The position numbers were made by a program, and so were the translations under genes. DNA of 64,000 nucleotides from Brasilonema angustatum HA4187-MV1 (GTDB taxonomy: Bacteria; Cyanobacteriota; Cyanobacteriia; Cyanobacteriales; Nostocaceae), in the NCBI GenBank assembly GCA_019359695.1, contig JAHHGV010000019.1, positions 1 through 64,000 on the forward strand, read 5' to 3'. The notes under the pieces were generated by a model. The model had not been told where the DNA came from. It was given only the letters and a program-made list of their open reading frames with translations, and ran no database searches. Positions within the stretch are counted from its first letter, which is position 1. Every line of letters starts with the position of its first letter. Shown here in pieces: positions 53,804 to 63,139 of the stretch.

Positions 53804-55537
53804 ATGAGCCACCAAAGACCAATTATTGAAAGTGGATTTGCAGAAACTGTAGCGATCGCTAAATTACCCAGTGAATTTGGCACGTTCAAAATCTATGGCT
53901 ACCGTGATACTCTGGATAATTCAGAAAACCTCGCCATCATCAAGGGAGAACTAGAAAACTTCGACAACCCGGTAATGGTCAGAATACACTCAGAATGCCT
54001 AACGGGGGATGCCTTGGGTTCTCTGCGCTGTGATTGTGGAATGCAGTTGCAAACAGCACTAAGGATGATTGAAAAAGCAGGTCAAGGGGTGATAATTTAT
54101 TTGGCGCAAGAGGGGAGAGGCATTGGTTTGTTGAATAAGGTGAAAGCCTATTCTTTGCAAGATTTGGGACTAGATACAGTAGAAGCAAATGAACGTCTGG
54201 GATTCTCTGCTGATCTGCGGGACTACAGTATGGCGGCGCAAATCCTCAAGGATTTAGGGGTGAAGGAAGTTCGCTTGATTACTAATAATCCTCGTAAAAT
54301 TGCTCGTTTGCAAAACTACGGTATTGAGGTAGTCGAACGGATTCCCTTAGCGATTGAACCCAATGACTACAATTTCGATTATTTGACGACTAAAACCAAA
54401 AAGCTGGGGCATCTTCTCGAATTAAAAACCCGACAATCTCTGGCAAAAAATGCGTTTCAAATTGATGATCATTTAGACGAGATTTGGTCGGCATTGCTGG
54501 AATGCAAAGAGGCAATGAAAAATGAATCTCCCCAAAAGAATGAGTATTGGGCTTTTTTTGGTAATGCTGAAAGTCCGTGGAGTTTCCAAAAAGTTTCTGA
54601 CGAAAAGATACCCAAGATTCCGGAAAGTGATTTATTGATTATCATCGATTTGACAAATGATTTTTGTCAAAAGCTGAATTTTGTAGATCAAGTATTTTCT
54701 CAAGTACAATCTGCCATTATATTCACATGCGGCTCTTCTTTTCAGAGCGATTTTGCGCAAGATGCGCAATGTTTTAAAGGAATGTGGAGCAGCAATGGAT
54801 GGCAAACTTTTTCCTTATATATAAGGCTCTTAGTTGCTCAACGAGCAGCTTACCTAGAAAAGCGTCCATTTTTGATGGCTCACTTGGCACAATCTCTGGA
54901 CGGCAGAATTGCAGCAATCAATGGAAACTCTCAGTGGCTTAGCAATGAAGCTAACTTGAAACATGCTCATCGTCTGCGTGCTCTTCATGATGCCGTTATG
55001 GTAGGCGCACTAACAGCAACACTCGACAACCCTAAACTAACAGTTCGTTTAGTAACTGGCAAGCATCCAACTCCTGTGATTATTGAAGGACAAAGCGATT
55101 TGAAGCTGGATGATTTGCAGATGATAGCAGTCCATGAAAAAGTTATTGTGTTATATCCTCAAGGAAAGCAGCATCGAGTCATACCAGAAGCAGTCAAAGA
55201 CAAAATTTTGGATCTTCCGATTTCTCCAAAAACAGGTTCTCAGAAAAATCCCGTTTTGGCTCCCTCAGAAATATTAAACGTTTTATACGAAAATGGCATT
55301 TCTAGTATTTTTTTGGAAGGTGGAGGACAAACCGTATCCTATTTCTTGCAAGCTGATTGCATAGAACTACTACATCTCCATTTTTCTCCTTTGATTTTGG
55401 GTTCTGGACGGTCGAGTTTCACCCTTCCAGTTATAGACTCCATCGACAAAGGACTCCGCTTTAAAATGAAACACTTCGATCTTGATGGAGAAATTCTGAT
55501 AGAACTTTCGCTTTTAAATAAGCACTCACCCATTTGA
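53804..55537 (+). CDS. GTP cyclohydrolase II fused to RibD reductase domain
   Basis: 577 residues. Residues about 1-205 are GTP cyclohydrolase II, with zinc ligands in [20 protein letters not shown] and the catalytic region [20 protein letters not shown] and ITNNPRKI. A linker of about 140 residues follows. Residues about 345-570 are a RibD C-terminal (dihydrofolate-reductase-like) domain with [29 protein letters not shown] and [12 protein letters not shown]. The RibD deaminase domain and the RibB domain are absent. This is not the housekeeping riboflavin arrangement, and it heads a cluster of tailoring genes. Confidence 0.85.
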   Translation: MSHQRPIIESGFAETVAIAKLPSEFGTFKIYGYRDTLDNSENLAIIKGELENFDNPVMVRIHSECLTGDALGSLRCDCGMQLQTALRMIEKAGQGVIIYLAQEGRGIGLLNKVKAYSLQDLGLDTVEANERLGFSADLRDYSMAAQILKDLGVKEVRLITNNPRKIARLQNYGIEVVERIPLAIEPNDYNFDYLTTKTKKLGHLLELKTRQSLAKNAFQIDDHLDEIWSALLECKEAMKNESPQKNEYWAFFGNAESPWSFQKVSDEKIPKIPESDLLIIIDLTNDFCQKLNFVDQVFSQVQSAIIFTCGSSFQSDFAQDAQCFKGMWSSNGWQTFSLYIRLLVAQRAAYLEKRPFLMAHLAQSLDGRIAAINGNSQWLSNEANLKHAHRLRALHDAVMVGALTATLDNPKLTVRLVTGKHPTPVIIEGQSDLKLDDLQMIAVHEKVIVLYPQGKQHRVIPEAVKDKILDLPISPKTGSQKNPVLAPSEILNVLYENGISSIFLEGGGQTVSYFLQADCIELLHLHFSPLILGSGRSSFTLPVIDSIDKGLRFKMKHFDLDGEILIELSLLNKHSPI

Positions 55538-55626
55538 TTTGCTCGTTAATGCTTATCCGCTGGTGAGGAGAGAGATTAACCGTTTTTGCTCTCGCTAAAA
55601 ACTACGCAATTGAGATGTAAAAAAAG

Positions 55627-56634
55627 ATGTCTACAAATTCTGGAGCTTATGCTTATTGGTTAGTCTCTCCAAGCAAGGGTGAAATTAGAGAAACCTCAGT
55701 TACAGCCTCGCTTAGAGATCCTCTATTTTTGGAAACGTTATACAGTGGTATTAGTCCGGGTACAGAACGGCTGGTAGGTCTAGCAAAAGTCCCCGAAGAG
55801 TGTTGGGAAACGATGCGCTGTTGGTATATGGAAGGCAGTTTTGCCTTACCTTTAAAGTATGGTTACAATCTTGTCGGTCAAGCTTATGAAGGTTCTAATC
55901 AGGGTAAACGATTTTTTGTCATGCATCCCCACCAATCGAGAGTCGTGGTGGAGAGTTCTGATGCTTTAGAATTGCCAGATTGGTTACCTAGCAAGCGGGC
56001 GACTTTAATTCCCAACACGGAAACAGCCCTGAATGCTGTCTGGGATGCCGAAGTAAGTCAAGAAGATAGCTTCGCTGCTGCGCAAAGCGCAGATCGTATT
56101 TTAATTGTTGGCGCAGGCATTGTTGGTATTCTCATTAGCTTTGTCCTCAGCAAAAAGTATGGTATTGGGGCAGACTTTTTGGAACAGGATCAGCAGCGAA
56201 TTCAATACCTAGAACAACTACCTTGGCTGCAAAATTCTCGCTTAGCAACCGACTTTAAGGAAGACAATTACAATATCGTTTTTCATACCAGCGCTTCTGC
56301 TTCTGGACTTCAGAGTGCGATTAATGCCCTGACTTTTGAAGGTCGCTGTATCGAACTGAGTTGGTACGGAACGCAATCAGTGTCCTTGCAATTGGGTGGT
56401 TCCTTTCATTACCAGCGCAAACAAATTATCGCTTCTCAAGTTTCCGCGATCGCCAAACCGATGCGAAAGCTAATTGACTATCGCCAGCGCAAAGAACAAG
56501 TTTTGCACTTGCTGGCAGATGCAGCCGTAGATATTCTCCTGGAACCTGTGATTTCTTTTAAAGACTTGCCACAATTTATGTCACAGTTATATCAGCGTCA
56601 AGTGCATCCAGTTTCACCGTTAGTTGAGTATTAA
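55627..56634 (+). CDS. MDR-type dehydrogenase without zinc ligands
   Basis: 335 residues. It resembles the medium-chain dehydrogenase superfamily: an N-terminal GroES-like part with TLYSGISPGTERLVGLAKVP and a nucleotide-binding ILIVGAGIVGILISFVLSKK. The catalytic-zinc Cys and His and the four structural-zinc Cys of ordinary alcohol dehydrogenases are not seen. The substrate is unknown. Position between a cyclohydrolase fusion and a pterin-synthase homologue points to reduction or oxidation of a pterin-like intermediate, which is inference. Confidence 0.75.
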   Translation: MSTNSGAYAYWLVSPSKGEIRETSVTASLRDPLFLETLYSGISPGTERLVGLAKVPEECWETMRCWYMEGSFALPLKYGYNLVGQAYEGSNQGKRFFVMHPHQSRVVVESSDALELPDWLPSKRATLIPNTETALNAVWDAEVSQEDSFAAAQSADRILIVGAGIVGILISFVLSKKYGIGADFLEQDQQRIQYLEQLPWLQNSRLATDFKEDNYNIVFHTSASASGLQSAINALTFEGRCIELSWYGTQSVSLQLGGSFHYQRKQIIASQVSAIAKPMRKLIDYRQRKEQVLHLLADAAVDILLEPVISFKDLPQFMSQLYQRQVHPVSPLVEY

Positions 56635-56638
56635 AATT

Positions 56639-57016
56639 ATGTTTTCTGTAGCAGTAAAAGACCACATCATGATTGCTCATAGCTTCCAAGGGGAAATTTT
56701 TGGCCCCGCTCAAAAGCTGCACGGAGCAACCTATATAATCACAGCTGAATTTAAAGTACCTGAGTTGGATAAAGATGGCTTAGTGATTGATATCGGTCAG
56801 GCGATCGCAATTCTCAAAGAAGTTCTAGAACCGTTAAACTACCAAAATCTGGATACTCTTGAACAATTTAAGGGTATAAATACAACGACGGAATACATGG
56901 GTTATTATATCCACCAGCAAATTAGCAAACAGGTAAGCTCTTTTTTCAAAGGCCTTCTTAAAGTGACTCTGGAGGAAAGCCATATAGCTTGGGGAAGCTA
57001 TGAAGCCGAGGTATGA
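56639..57016 (+). CDS. Atypical 6-pyruvoyl-tetrahydropterin synthase homologue
   Basis: About 125 residues from ATG 56639. IMIAHSFQGEIFG and QKLHGATYIITAEF align with the AAH and LHGHNY motifs of the PTPS/QueD family, and DIGQAIAILKEVLEPLNYQN and GINTTTEYMG fit the later core. The normal third zinc His is Ala (LHGA), and the catalytic Cys four residues before the LHG His is absent. A changed reaction is likely. The ATG 56639 lies 2 bp after the stop of the preceding gene. Confidence 0.8.
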   Translation: MFSVAVKDHIMIAHSFQGEIFGPAQKLHGATYIITAEFKVPELDKDGLVIDIGQAIAILKEVLEPLNYQNLDTLEQFKGINTTTEYMGYYIHQQISKQVSSFFKGLLKVTLEESHIAWGSYEAEV

Positions 57017-57025
57017 ACGTAAAAT

Positions 57026-58072
57026 ATGATCTATTTTATTCAGCCTAAACTAAATTTCACATCAGGAGGCTCGCTCTACAATTTAGAAATTGTCAAGCGC
57101 TTGGAGGAGGAAGGTAAAGGAGAGAATTTTTTTTATCCCTTAAATGGATCTGTTTCTGAACTTCTTGAACAATTAAGTGCTTTGCCCTCTAATTGTATCC
57201 TTGTGATTGACGCACTCTACTTGACAATTCCTGAATTCAATGCTTCCTTAAAGGAATTTCTTCCCTATGCTCAACGGACTTACCTCATGCTCCACCATCT
57301 TGAGTCATTGAATATTTACTACTCGACTCAGGAAAAGAAAGCACTTTGGAGTGATGAAGCGCAGTGGTTAAAAGCTATGAAGGGTATTATCGTTCCTAGT
57401 TTCCAACTGCGGAATTATATCTTAAGTGGTGGCATAGAAACAGATAAAATCGTGGTAGCATCACCAGGTATCGATAAGGCTCAAGCTTGCCATTTGCCTA
57501 ATCTCAAAGAGCGATCGCAAAATGAGCCGATAACTCTAATTACCATAGGAACCTTCTATCGACGCAAAGGGCAACTTGAATTAGTAGAAATGTTAGCCCA
57601 GATGGAAACAAAGAATTTTAGGCTGCATTTGGTTGGCGACTGCGAAGAAGAAGACTACAAACAGAAGACTCTGGCGTTAAGGGAGCGTGCACAACTGCAA
57701 GATGCCGTAATTGTTCATGGGGTTGTTCCTCAAAAAACTATGTTGGAGTTGTTGTCCCAGTCCGATCTTTATATCTCCCCAGCTACCTATGAGAGTTATT
57801 CTATGGCTACTGCTGAAGCAGTTGCTCACGGGCTACCAGTATTAGCTTATGCAACAGGAGCAATAGCTGACTGGATTGAGGATGGAGTCAATGGGATAGT
57901 CCTACCGCTAGGTAAGCAGGAACAATTTTTCATGGCACTCAAAAGGTTGCTTACAGATCGTAATCAACTTAATCAGTTACGTAAAGAAGCTTTGAATCGT
58001 ACTGATAACTTATCGTTTAACAATTGGGATCAAACTTATAGAGATTTTTTACAAGCATTTACAAATGACTAG
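57026..58072 (+). CDS. Glycosyltransferase family 4
   Basis: 348 residues, GT-B fold. The C-terminal half has LITIGTFYRRKGQLELVEML, HGVVPQKTMLELLSQSDLYI and SYSMATAEAVAHGLPVLAYA, the nucleotide-sugar binding region with the E-x7-E-type motif. It lies 9 bp after the pterin-synthase homologue, so the sugar acceptor could be the product of the preceding genes. The donor sugar is not evident. Confidence 0.88.
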   Translation: MIYFIQPKLNFTSGGSLYNLEIVKRLEEEGKGENFFYPLNGSVSELLEQLSALPSNCILVIDALYLTIPEFNASLKEFLPYAQRTYLMLHHLESLNIYYSTQEKKALWSDEAQWLKAMKGIIVPSFQLRNYILSGGIETDKIVVASPGIDKAQACHLPNLKERSQNEPITLITIGTFYRRKGQLELVEMLAQMETKNFRLHLVGDCEEEDYKQKTLALRERAQLQDAVIVHGVVPQKTMLELLSQSDLYISPATYESYSMATAEAVAHGLPVLAYATGAIADWIEDGVNGIVLPLGKQEQFFMALKRLLTDRNQLNQLRKEALNRTDNLSFNNWDQTYRDFLQAFTND

Positions 58073-58126
58073 TGTAACTAGACAGACACAATAATATCTA
58101 AGTTATGATTTGATCGAGGGTTGTTC

Positions 58127-58840
58127 ATGAAATGGGAAGAAACTTTTACTTGGAACGGAAAGTCTTTGCGGTATAATCTAATTCCTTATAATAATACTGC
58201 AGAGCGCGCAATTGAAATACCAATTATACTAGATTTTCTATCTAAGAGTAACGTCGGCGAGAAATTACTTGAAGTAGGAAATGTACTTTGCAACTATGAG
58301 AACGAATACAATAAAATATCTCGTACAGTAGTTGACAAATATGAGGTAGCCGCAGATGTTGTAAATATAGACTTAATGGATGTTTCTGCTCTGGACAAAT
58401 ACGATCTGATAGTAAGCATATCAACAGTTGAGCATATAGGACAAAACTGGGATAATTTTGAATGTTCTATAGAGCGAGATTTAGAAGCTCCTCTTAAAGC
58501 AATTGTGAAAATTTACACCCTGCTGAATCTTGCTGGAAGAGCGATTATTACTGTTCCATTTGGGAAATTTACTGATGGAATTTGGTATATTCAGTTTAAC
58601 CAAGATTATTTAGAACGGCTTACAAAAAAATACAAATTACCTGAAGTCGCTATTCAAGTAAGTTATTTCAAACGTATTGCTTCAGAAGTAGAAACTGATA
58701 ATCCTTATCAAATTTGGATACAGACAAATCAAGATGAGCTAAAAAATGTTTGTTATGATTCTCCTTATAGTTGCGCTAATGGATTAGCTGTTATAGAACT
58801 AAAAAATTCCAACCTAATAGAAATACCAGAAAAATTATAA
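58127..58840 (+). CDS. Predicted SAM-dependent methyltransferase
   Basis: About 237 residues from ATG 58127. KLLEVGNVLCNYENEYNKIS takes the place of motif I, without the usual glycine-rich loop. YDLIVSISTVEHIGQNWDNF and GRAIITVPFGKFTDGIWYI fit the later Rossmann strands. It resembles methyltransferase-like proteins in glycan clusters. Catalytic competence is uncertain because the SAM loop is unusual. AT-rich compared with the genes before it. Confidence 0.65.
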   Translation: MKWEETFTWNGKSLRYNLIPYNNTAERAIEIPIILDFLSKSNVGEKLLEVGNVLCNYENEYNKISRTVVDKYEVAADVVNIDLMDVSALDKYDLIVSISTVEHIGQNWDNFECSIERDLEAPLKAIVKIYTLLNLAGRAIITVPFGKFTDGIWYIQFNQDYLERLTKKYKLPEVAIQVSYFKRIASEVETDNPYQIWIQTNQDELKNVCYDSPYSCANGLAVIELKNSNLIEIPEKL

Positions 58841-58985
58841 TCTTTAAATAATTCTAAGGTTTGATTTAATGGTTGCTAAAATTCACTAAGCATTTGATCT
58901 GCTTTTGCGAGAATATTTTCTTAGTGTGTTTCAAAAATCAAATCATAGTCCTATAGAACTACTAAATCATCAGGAAAGAATTAAT
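58841..58985 (+). pseudogene. Former 5' end of the FkbM gene
   Basis: ATG 58869 opens a frame in phase with the FkbM gene (MVAKIH) but meets TAA at 58887-58889, and then continues open through AFDLLLREYFLSVFQKSNHS into the FkbM protein. A related sequence at 59832 reads MVAKIQQAFDLLLRQFFL. The ancestral start was therefore probably 58869, lost through a nonsense change at codon 7. Confidence 0.6.
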
Positions 58986-59756
58986 ATGTCATCTTTCTCG
59001 CAGCAGGTAGGGATTCTTCGCTCATTATTAATGTACTACGGTATTCCCTTTCGGATCCGTCAGTTGTCACGCTTTTATTCACTGTTCGTTCAACCAGGGG
59101 ATGTTTGTTTTGACATCGGTGCCCATGTTGGCAATCATCTTCTTGCCTTATCTCGTCTTGGTGCCCACGTTGTCGGCATCGAGCCTCAACCTCAGTGTAT
59201 GCAACTGTTGAAACGCTGGTACGGCAATAATCCCCAGATAACCCTTGTTGAACAAGCTGTTGGTGTAGTTCCTGGGACGCAAGACTTATTGGTGAGCCGA
59301 CGTACCCCAACTGTAACCACCCTCTCCCGTGATTGGATGCAAGCTGTTCAACAGGTTGACTCTTTCGCTCATGTACGCTGGGATACAACCGTGTCTGTTT
59401 CGGTAACAACCCTTGATAGCCTCATCACTCAGTATGGTAAGCCCGCTTTTTGCAAGATTGACGTAGAGGGTAACGAACTCGAAGTTTTGCGTGGCTTATC
59501 GCAACCTATTCGTGCTCTTTCGTTTGAATACACTCCGAGTGCAATAAACATTGCTGTGGCTTGCATTGAACAATTGAAGCATTTAGGACCTTATGAGTTC
59601 AACTGGAAACCGGCAAAGTTCGGCGAATCGTATCAATTGCAGTCAGCTAACTGGCTGAATTCTCAGGAAATGATCACTCAACTCAGAAGTCTGCCACCTG
59701 ATGCAAACTCTGGTGATGTATATGCACGTTCTTTGCTTAGTCTTGAGAGCCTATGA
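58986..59756 (+). CDS. FkbM-family methyltransferase
   Basis: About 256 residues from ATG 58986 (MSSFSQQVGILRSLLMYYGI). Motif I is DVCFDIGAHVGNHLLALSRL, followed by VVGIEPQPQCMQLL, and CKIDVEGNELEVLRGL is the FkbM signature. These enzymes O-methylate sugars or polyketides. TTG 58905 gives a longer frame. The upstream ATG 58869 is cut by a stop. It belongs to the co-directional cluster of tailoring enzymes. Confidence 0.85.
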   Translation: MSSFSQQVGILRSLLMYYGIPFRIRQLSRFYSLFVQPGDVCFDIGAHVGNHLLALSRLGAHVVGIEPQPQCMQLLKRWYGNNPQITLVEQAVGVVPGTQDLLVSRRTPTVTTLSRDWMQAVQQVDSFAHVRWDTTVSVSVTTLDSLITQYGKPAFCKIDVEGNELEVLRGLSQPIRALSFEYTPSAINIAVACIEQLKHLGPYEFNWKPAKFGESYQLQSANWLNSQEMITQLRSLPPDANSGDVYARSLLSLESL

Positions 59757-59813
59757 AGCAATTTTTGTTCCAATAGACTCATTCATCCCAATATAATTTT
59801 ATATCAAGAAATA

Positions 59814-59886
59814 ATTCTAGGCCTTGATTTAATGGTTGCTAAAATTCAGCAAGCATTTGACCTGCTTTTGCGGCAATTTTTTCTTT
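59814..59886 (+). repeat. Second copy of the FkbM leader sequence
   Basis: About 70 bp closely matching 58852-58923, including TTGATTTAATGGTTGCTAAA and AAGCATTTGA. Here the frame from ATG 59832 reads MVAKIQQAFDLLLRQFFL and then stops. It is a duplicated gene start placed in front of the next methyltransferase gene. Confidence 0.8.
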
Positions 59887-59919
59887 AAAACCAAAATTCT
59901 TTTCTTTGCAAGAAGTCTA

Positions 59920-60795
59920 ATGAATAAAAACCATAAATTAGCTGAATGGCTGGAACTGCGCATCCCCTATGATGCCAAGGGACGTAACTCAATTGTGGAA
60001 GCAAGCTGCCAACAATACCTGAAAAAGCGCAAAAGCCTTAAAATCGTTGATTTGGGAGCAGGTACGGGTGCTAACTGTCGCTACTACCTGAGTAAGATTT
60101 CTCAGGATCAGGAGTGGTTTTTGGTCGAACAAAATCAAGAACTTTTGGAAATCGCCTTTGATAGGTTAATCGTCTGGGCGCAAGAAAATGGATATGAGTC
60201 ACAATTGCGAGACTCAATATTAATCTTGAAAAATCAAGTCTATAAAATTACTATCCACAGAATTGTCGGCTCTATTTTGGATCTGGAGAATCTGATAGAC
60301 TTAGATACTTTCGACTTAGCTGTCGCCAATGCAGTGTTCGATCTATTTAGCGAAAAACAGTTTCAAACATTCCTGGAATGTTTAAAAAAGTACCAATTGC
60401 CGCTGCTAGCTACTGTTAACTATACTGGGATGAATTTTCTTCCTCAAACTGAGGATGATTCTGACTTTATTAAATACTACAATCAGCATATGCAGCGCCC
60501 TCAAGACTTCGGCAGGGGGATGGGATCTGACTGCGGTTCCTCTATGTGGAAGGCAATGAAGCTTATTGGCATGAAGGTATCACAAGGAGAAAGTCCGTGG
60601 GAAATTAGTAGCAACGATCCTGTTTTTATTCAGTTAAAATTAAAGTTTATGGAAGAATCAATCCCAGAAATTCTTGATTCAGCAACTTCACAGCATGAGT
60701 TAAACACCTGGTTGCAAGAAAAGCAACAGATGATTGCTCAAAACAAACTTAGTTGTAACGTCACGCATCAAGATTTTTGGGGTTACTGGGAGTAG
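59920..60795 (+). CDS. Class I SAM-dependent methyltransferase
   Basis: About 291 residues from ATG 59920 (MNKNHKLAEWLELRIPYDAK). Motif I is KIVDLGAGTGANCRYYLSKI, the acidic end of strand 2 is FLVEQNQELLE, and DLAVANAVFDLFSE is motif II-like. The C-terminal part is helical. The substrate is unknown. The open frame extends upstream to 59836 but this comes from the duplicated leader. It is the last enzyme of the cluster before the sugar-binding protein gene. Confidence 0.82.
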   Translation: MNKNHKLAEWLELRIPYDAKGRNSIVEASCQQYLKKRKSLKIVDLGAGTGANCRYYLSKISQDQEWFLVEQNQELLEIAFDRLIVWAQENGYESQLRDSILILKNQVYKITIHRIVGSILDLENLIDLDTFDLAVANAVFDLFSEKQFQTFLECLKKYQLPLLATVNYTGMNFLPQTEDDSDFIKYYNQHMQRPQDFGRGMGSDCGSSMWKAMKLIGMKVSQGESPWEISSNDPVFIQLKLKFMEESIPEILDSATSQHELNTWLQEKQQMIAQNKLSCNVTHQDFWGYWE

Positions 60796-60859
60796 CTATA
60801 ATTTAAGTATCAATAAAAATCTTAAGAAGAAATTATAGATCCAAGAGATTTTGCTAAAA

Positions 60860-62170
60860 ATGTCTCAAAAAAAAACCAAACAACAGCATAAAATATTACA
60901 AAAATTGAAATGGCGGATAGGAATATTTTTTGCTATTGTATTGGGCATCATGTTGCTTTCCATCCCGCAAGCCATATCACAGGAAGTAGTAGTCCTGAAT
61001 ATGATGCTGAATGCGACTGATGCTGCACTTTGGAAGCAAAGCATTATCAAAGACTTTGAAGCAAAAAATCCGGGCATTCGTATTAATCTTATTGAAGGTC
61101 CGGGTATGCCAAATTTACAGGAAGACCTGCTGACTTCAGCATATATCTTGGGAGATTCTCCTTATGACATGATAATGATGGATGTCATTTGGACACCCAA
61201 GTTTGCTGCTGCTGGATGGTTGTTAGATTTGAGCGATCGCTTGACAAAAGAAGAGTTAGCTGATTTTTTTCCTGCACATATAGAAGCCGGACGCTACCAA
61301 GGTAAGCTTTACAGAATTCCCATGTATGCTGGTGCTGGAGTTCTCTACTACCGTAAAGACTTGCTCAAACAAGCAGGTTTTCAACCACCAGAAACATTCG
61401 CAGATCTACTCAGAATTTCTAAGTCCTTACAAGAGCAAGGAAAAGTTAAGTGGGGTTACCTTTGGCAAGGTCGTCAATCTGAAGGATTGGTTGCCATGTT
61501 TATGGAAGTCTTGCAAGGTTTCGGTGGATTTTGGATGAATCCTGATACTTTAGAAGTAGGGCTAGATAGACCTGAGACATTAAAGGCGATCGCTTTTCTC
61601 AAAGATACTATTCAACAAGGAATTTCTCCGCCTGGAGTCACAACATATATTGAAGAAGATACAAGACGTATCTTTCAAAGCGGTCAAGCAGCATTTTTAC
61701 GAAGTTGGCCTTATGTTTGGCCTTTAGCTAATGCTGAAGATTCCCCTGTAAAAGATAAAATAGCGATGAAACCAATGGTTGCTAATTCTGGTAACAGTCC
61801 AGGAGGGTGTTTAGGTGGTTTTGGTTTAGGAATTAGCAAATCTTCAAAACATCCTCAAGAAGCTTGGAAAGCAATTCAATTCTTTACCAGTGAAGAAACA
61901 CAGCGCCAATTTATTTTTAAATCGGGTTTTGTACCAAGCCAACGTTCACTGTTTAGTGACCCACAAGTCGTCAGCAAATATCCTCATTATCCTCAGTTAC
62001 TCAAGATCGCTGATAAAAGCATTTTACGTCCGTCCATTGGCCAATATGCTCAAGCATCAGATATTTTGCAACGTTATCTGAGTGCTGCATTGACAAATCG
62101 CATGACTTCGGAGGGCGCGATGCAAGCGGCTGCTAGTGAAACCAGGCTATTACTTGGGACTAAAAGCTAA
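60860..62170 (+). CDS. ABC transporter extracellular sugar-binding protein
   Basis: About 436 residues from ATG 60860. A basic N-terminus is followed by the signal sequence IGIFFAIVLGIMLLSIPQAI. The mature part is a type-1 extracellular solute-binding protein, with VVVLNMMLNATDAALWKQSI, VLYYRKDLLKQAGFQPPETF and GGFGLGISKSSKHPQEAWKA. It is expected in the periplasm to bind sugars or glycosides. No permease or ATPase gene follows. It lies 64 bp after the methyltransferase gene. Confidence 0.9.
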   Translation: MSQKKTKQQHKILQKLKWRIGIFFAIVLGIMLLSIPQAISQEVVVLNMMLNATDAALWKQSIIKDFEAKNPGIRINLIEGPGMPNLQEDLLTSAYILGDSPYDMIMMDVIWTPKFAAAGWLLDLSDRLTKEELADFFPAHIEAGRYQGKLYRIPMYAGAGVLYYRKDLLKQAGFQPPETFADLLRISKSLQEQGKVKWGYLWQGRQSEGLVAMFMEVLQGFGGFWMNPDTLEVGLDRPETLKAIAFLKDTIQQGISPPGVTTYIEEDTRRIFQSGQAAFLRSWPYVWPLANAEDSPVKDKIAMKPMVANSGNSPGGCLGGFGLGISKSSKHPQEAWKAIQFFTSEETQRQFIFKSGFVPSQRSLFSDPQVVSKYPHYPQLLKIADKSILRPSIGQYAQASDILQRYLSAALTNRMTSEGAMQAAASETRLLLGTKS

Positions 62171-62209
62171 TAGATCTCTTGCAAAAGTGAGATTTTACGA
62201 GGTTCTGTT

Positions 62210-62258
62210 AAGAGTTAAGCGTTCAGAATTCCCTATTAAGCGTTAAGCGTTCCCTATT
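62210..62258. repeat. TTAAGCG-type short repeat
   Basis: GTTAAGAGTTAAGCGTTCAG and TATTAAGCGTTAAGCGTTCC units, related to the heptamer repeat at 42695-42718. It separates the sugar-binding protein gene from the GDT1 pair. Confidence 0.7.
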
Positions 62259-62334
62259 CCCTTGCTATTTGTGAAAAATATTGAGAAAATGAGAAGAATA
62301 TGAAAACAACTTAACTAGCAAAAAAATACTGCCT

Positions 62335-62763
62335 GTGAAACTTGACTCCAAGCCCTTGAACCTTACTACATCTGCAACCCAAAGCCAGCTAGAGCAAAAA
62401 GATGAACTAGATTGCAATAGTCCAACTACCTCAGTTGAGGCGTCGTCACCTTTGGTTTCTGAGAAACCGACTAAGCCGCAAACCCCAGTAGTCATCTTCG
62501 CCACGACATTTTTGACCATCTTTCTGGCGGAAATTGGTGACAAGACACAGCTATCCACTTTATTGATGAGTGCGCAATCACATTCTCCGTGGGTTGTGTT
62601 TTTGGGATCTGCCACCGCGCTAGTCATGACTAGTCTATTGGGTGTCCTGTTAGGCAGTTGGATCGCTAGCAAACTCTCCCCAAAAACTATAGAAAAAGCA
62701 GCAGGGATAATGCTGCTGCTAATTTCGTTAATGTTATTTTGGGATTTGGTAATTACCAAATAA
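62335..62763 (+). CDS. GDT1/UPF0016 family membrane protein, half-size A
   Basis: 142 residues from GTG 62335. A polar extension of about 50 residues precedes one ion-binding repeat, FLAEIGDKTQLSTLLMSAQS, in a three-helix unit. Full-length members such as the gene at 49441 have two such repeats. This one and the next, 59 bp downstream, probably combine as a heterodimer. Transport of Mn2+ or Ca2+ is known for the family. Confidence 0.88.
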   Translation: MKLDSKPLNLTTSATQSQLEQKDELDCNSPTTSVEASSPLVSEKPTKPQTPVVIFATTFLTIFLAEIGDKTQLSTLLMSAQSHSPWVVFLGSATALVMTSLLGVLLGSWIASKLSPKTIEKAAGIMLLLISLMLFWDLVITK

Positions 62764-62822
62764 TTTAGTTAATTAACCTGTGTGACTGATAAGAACTCTT
62801 GACTCTTGACTCTTGACTAACT

Positions 62823-63101
62823 ATGGATTGGCATCTTTTAGGATTAAGCTTTATTACGGTTTTTTTGTCAGAATTGGGTGACAAAAGCCAGTTAGCTGCA
62901 ATTGCGCTTTCAGGTCGTAGTCAATCTCCGCGTGCGGTGTTTTTTGGTACAGCTGGCGCACTGCTTTTGACTAGCTTATTGGGAGCTTTGGCGGGGGGAG
63001 CGGTGTCAGAGGTATTACCCACAAGGTTGTTGAAAGCGATCGCCGCCGTGGGATTTGCCATACTTGCAATACGCCTATTATTTTTTAACAACGAGGAATG
63101 A
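62823..63101 (+). CDS. GDT1/UPF0016 family membrane protein, half-size B
   Basis: 92 residues with three helices and the repeat motif FLSELGDKSQLAAIALSGRS. It forms a tandem pair with the preceding half-size gene, the usual arrangement of split GDT1 proteins in cyanobacteria. No yybP-ykoY leader is seen before this pair. The third family member at 49441 has one. Confidence 0.9.
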   Translation: MDWHLLGLSFITVFLSELGDKSQLAAIALSGRSQSPRAVFFGTAGALLLTSLLGALAGGAVSEVLPTRLLKAIAAVGFAILAIRLLFFNNEE

Positions 63102-63139
63102 AGTGTTTTACCATTGATCATTCATCATTCCTCATCCAG

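Noticed and set aside
53804-55537. Housekeeping riboflavin gene ribBA
   Set aside because: The N-terminal RibB domain is missing and a RibD reductase domain is fused at the C-terminus, unlike the bifunctional housekeeping enzyme.
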